NCBI GenBank assembly: GCA_028689675.1
Contig: JAQVCS010000004.1
Span: forward strand, 1 to 64,000
DNA length: 64,000 bases
Source of the DNA: Desulfovibrionaceae bacterium
Lineage (GTDB): Bacteria > Desulfobacterota > Desulfovibrionia > Desulfovibrionales > Desulfovibrionaceae
Reading direction: 5' to 3'
How positions within the stretch are numbered: position 1 is the first letter of the stretch; the number at the start of each line of letters is the position of its first letter. A program made the position numbers and the translations under genes. The notes under the pieces are model-generated. The model did no database searches. It had not been told where the DNA came from and saw only the letters and a list, made by a program, of their open reading frames with translations. Positions 63,296-64,000 of the stretch are shown here, piece by piece.

Positions 63296-64000
63296 TGTGC
63301 ACCTCCCAAGGCGCTGGCAAGAGCAGAGGCCAGTGCATCAACCTGCTGGCTTGACGTAAGCTCTGTGCAGGCCAGCAGCAAAACATTGTCCATGCCAGCA
63401 TACAGCCCGCCCAAGGGGAAGCCGGGCACAATGCCCTGTGCCATTAGGCTGGCGGCCACGGCTGCGGCAGGCTTGGGCAGCACCAGCGCCACTTCATTGC
63501 CAAAGGGCGCGTCATTGAGCAGGTGCACCCCTGAAATGGCGGTGAGTTTTTCCACAGCCTTACGCGCCATAACCATGCTGTTTTCTGCCACGCGCATCAG
63601 CCCCTGCCGCCCAACAACCGCAAGGTAAATAAGTGCCCGCAAAGCACACAAAGCCTGATTGGAGCAGATATTGGAGGTTGCTTTAGCGCGGCGTATGTGC
63701 TGCTCGCGCGCTTGCAGGGTGAGCACATAGCCTGTTTCCCCGTCCACATCCTTGGTGCGCCCCACAATGCGCCCGGGGAATTGGCGTATGCAATCTTTAC
63801 GGCAGGTCATTATGCCTAAATAGGGGCCACCAAAGTTCAAATATTGCCCTAAAGACTGCCCATCGGCCACGGCCACATCAGCACCCATTTCGCCAGGGGT
63901 TTTGAGCACGCTTTGCAGCACAGGGTACACAGAAATAACAGAAAGCACCTTGTGAGCACGGGCATGGGCAAAGAGCTCGCTAAAATCTTCTACTGCGCCA
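63292..64000 (-). CDS. gcvPA: Glycine dehydrogenase (decarboxylating) subunit 1, partial
   Basis: Only the C-terminal 235 or so residues are inside the window; the frame remains open to the last base (VEDFSELFAHARAHKV...). Seen are GADVAVADGQSLGQYLNFGGPYLGIMTCRKDCIRQFPGRIVGRTKD, characteristic of the N-terminal-type P-protein half, and CSNQALCALRALIYLAVVG. Its stop overlaps the gcvPB start (ATGA), so the two subunits are made in equal amounts. Confidence 0.93.
   Translation of the reverse strand, partial: GAVEDFSELFAHARAHKVLSVISVYPVLQSVLKTPGEMGADVAVADGQSLGQYLNFGGPYLGIMTCRKDCIRQFPGRIVGRTKDVDGETGYVLTLQAREQHIRRAKATSNICSNQALCALRALIYLAVVGRQGLMRVAENSMVMARKAVEKLTAISGVHLLNDAPFGNEVALVLPKPAAAVAASLMAQGIVPGFPLGGLYAGMDNVLLLACTELTSSQQVDALASALASALGGAQ

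Overview
The window looks like chromosomal core sequence from a member of the Desulfovibrionaceae (sulfate-reducing or related gut Desulfobacterota) of moderate G+C. This rests on several gene orders I know from that group: acpS-nnr-tsaE-lysC-cimA, rpoN-hpf-rapZ followed by mannose-family PTS genes, and Nif3-zinc ribbon-rnpB. Also typical are LL-diaminopimelate aminotransferase, type III glutamine synthetase, IspDF and a DUF2325 protein. The assignment is inference from gene content; no rRNA gene or marker tree is available here.

Layout: 1-1.4 kb holds a small secreted Gly/Asn-rich protein and a DUF2325 protein. 1.7-6.9 kb holds an M18 aminopeptidase, selA and folC (minus strand), then yedF (plus), so two selenium-linked genes flank folC. 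7.5-18.2 kb is a nitrogen-assimilation and lysine block: a sigma-54 promoter, amtB-glnK-glnN-gltB, then dapF-dapL, with a NifA-type activator convergent at 18.4-20.0 kb. 20.4-26.6 kb holds ridA, a PAS-GGDEF protein, an FMN reductase, a ParA ATPase with a Lys/Glu-rich partner, an orphan gene and an RsuA-family pseudouridine synthase. 26.7-33.2 kb (minus) holds PTS EIIC/EIIB/EIIA, rapZ, hpf, rpoN and pyrG. 33.5-39.5 kb (plus) holds a PurQ-like protein, a Nif3-family protein, a zinc-ribbon protein, rnpB, ispDF and an acyl-CoA ligase. 40-47 kb holds a small orphan ORF, bioB with a bioD-bioA fusion, a lipoprotein, and a sigma-54 activator paired with an AEC transporter. 47-50 kb is hrpB, followed by a curious repeat array. 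50-58 kb holds ugd (minus) and the acpS-nnr-tsaE-lysC-cimA-FMN dehydrogenase run (plus). 58-64 kb (minus) holds gcvPA (cut by the window edge), gcvPB, a cupin, recQ and glk.

How the genes fit together: AmtB imports ammonium, GlnK senses nitrogen status, and GlnN plus GltB assimilate ammonium into glutamate. DapF and DapL, with LysC, feed diaminopimelate and lysine synthesis. RpoN is encoded in the window, as are two sigma-54 activators, and at least one clear -24/-12 promoter lies before amtB.

The most unusual signals are not genes. Two families of short inverted-repeat elements (about 115 bp, three copies; about 150 bp, four copies) have TA/CTAG-type ends. In six of the seven copies the element end coincides with, or contains, the stop codon of a neighbouring gene. 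One copy leads into three 28-nt direct repeats with an exact 61-bp period and two unrelated 33-nt spacers after hrpB, which looks like a tiny CRISPR array but shares sequence with the element. Other structures with no assigned role are a perfect 18-bp-arm palindrome in an AT-rich island (39983-40026), three CCTATAG motifs spaced 32-33 bp, and a dyad that exactly fills a promoter spacer (47050-47065).
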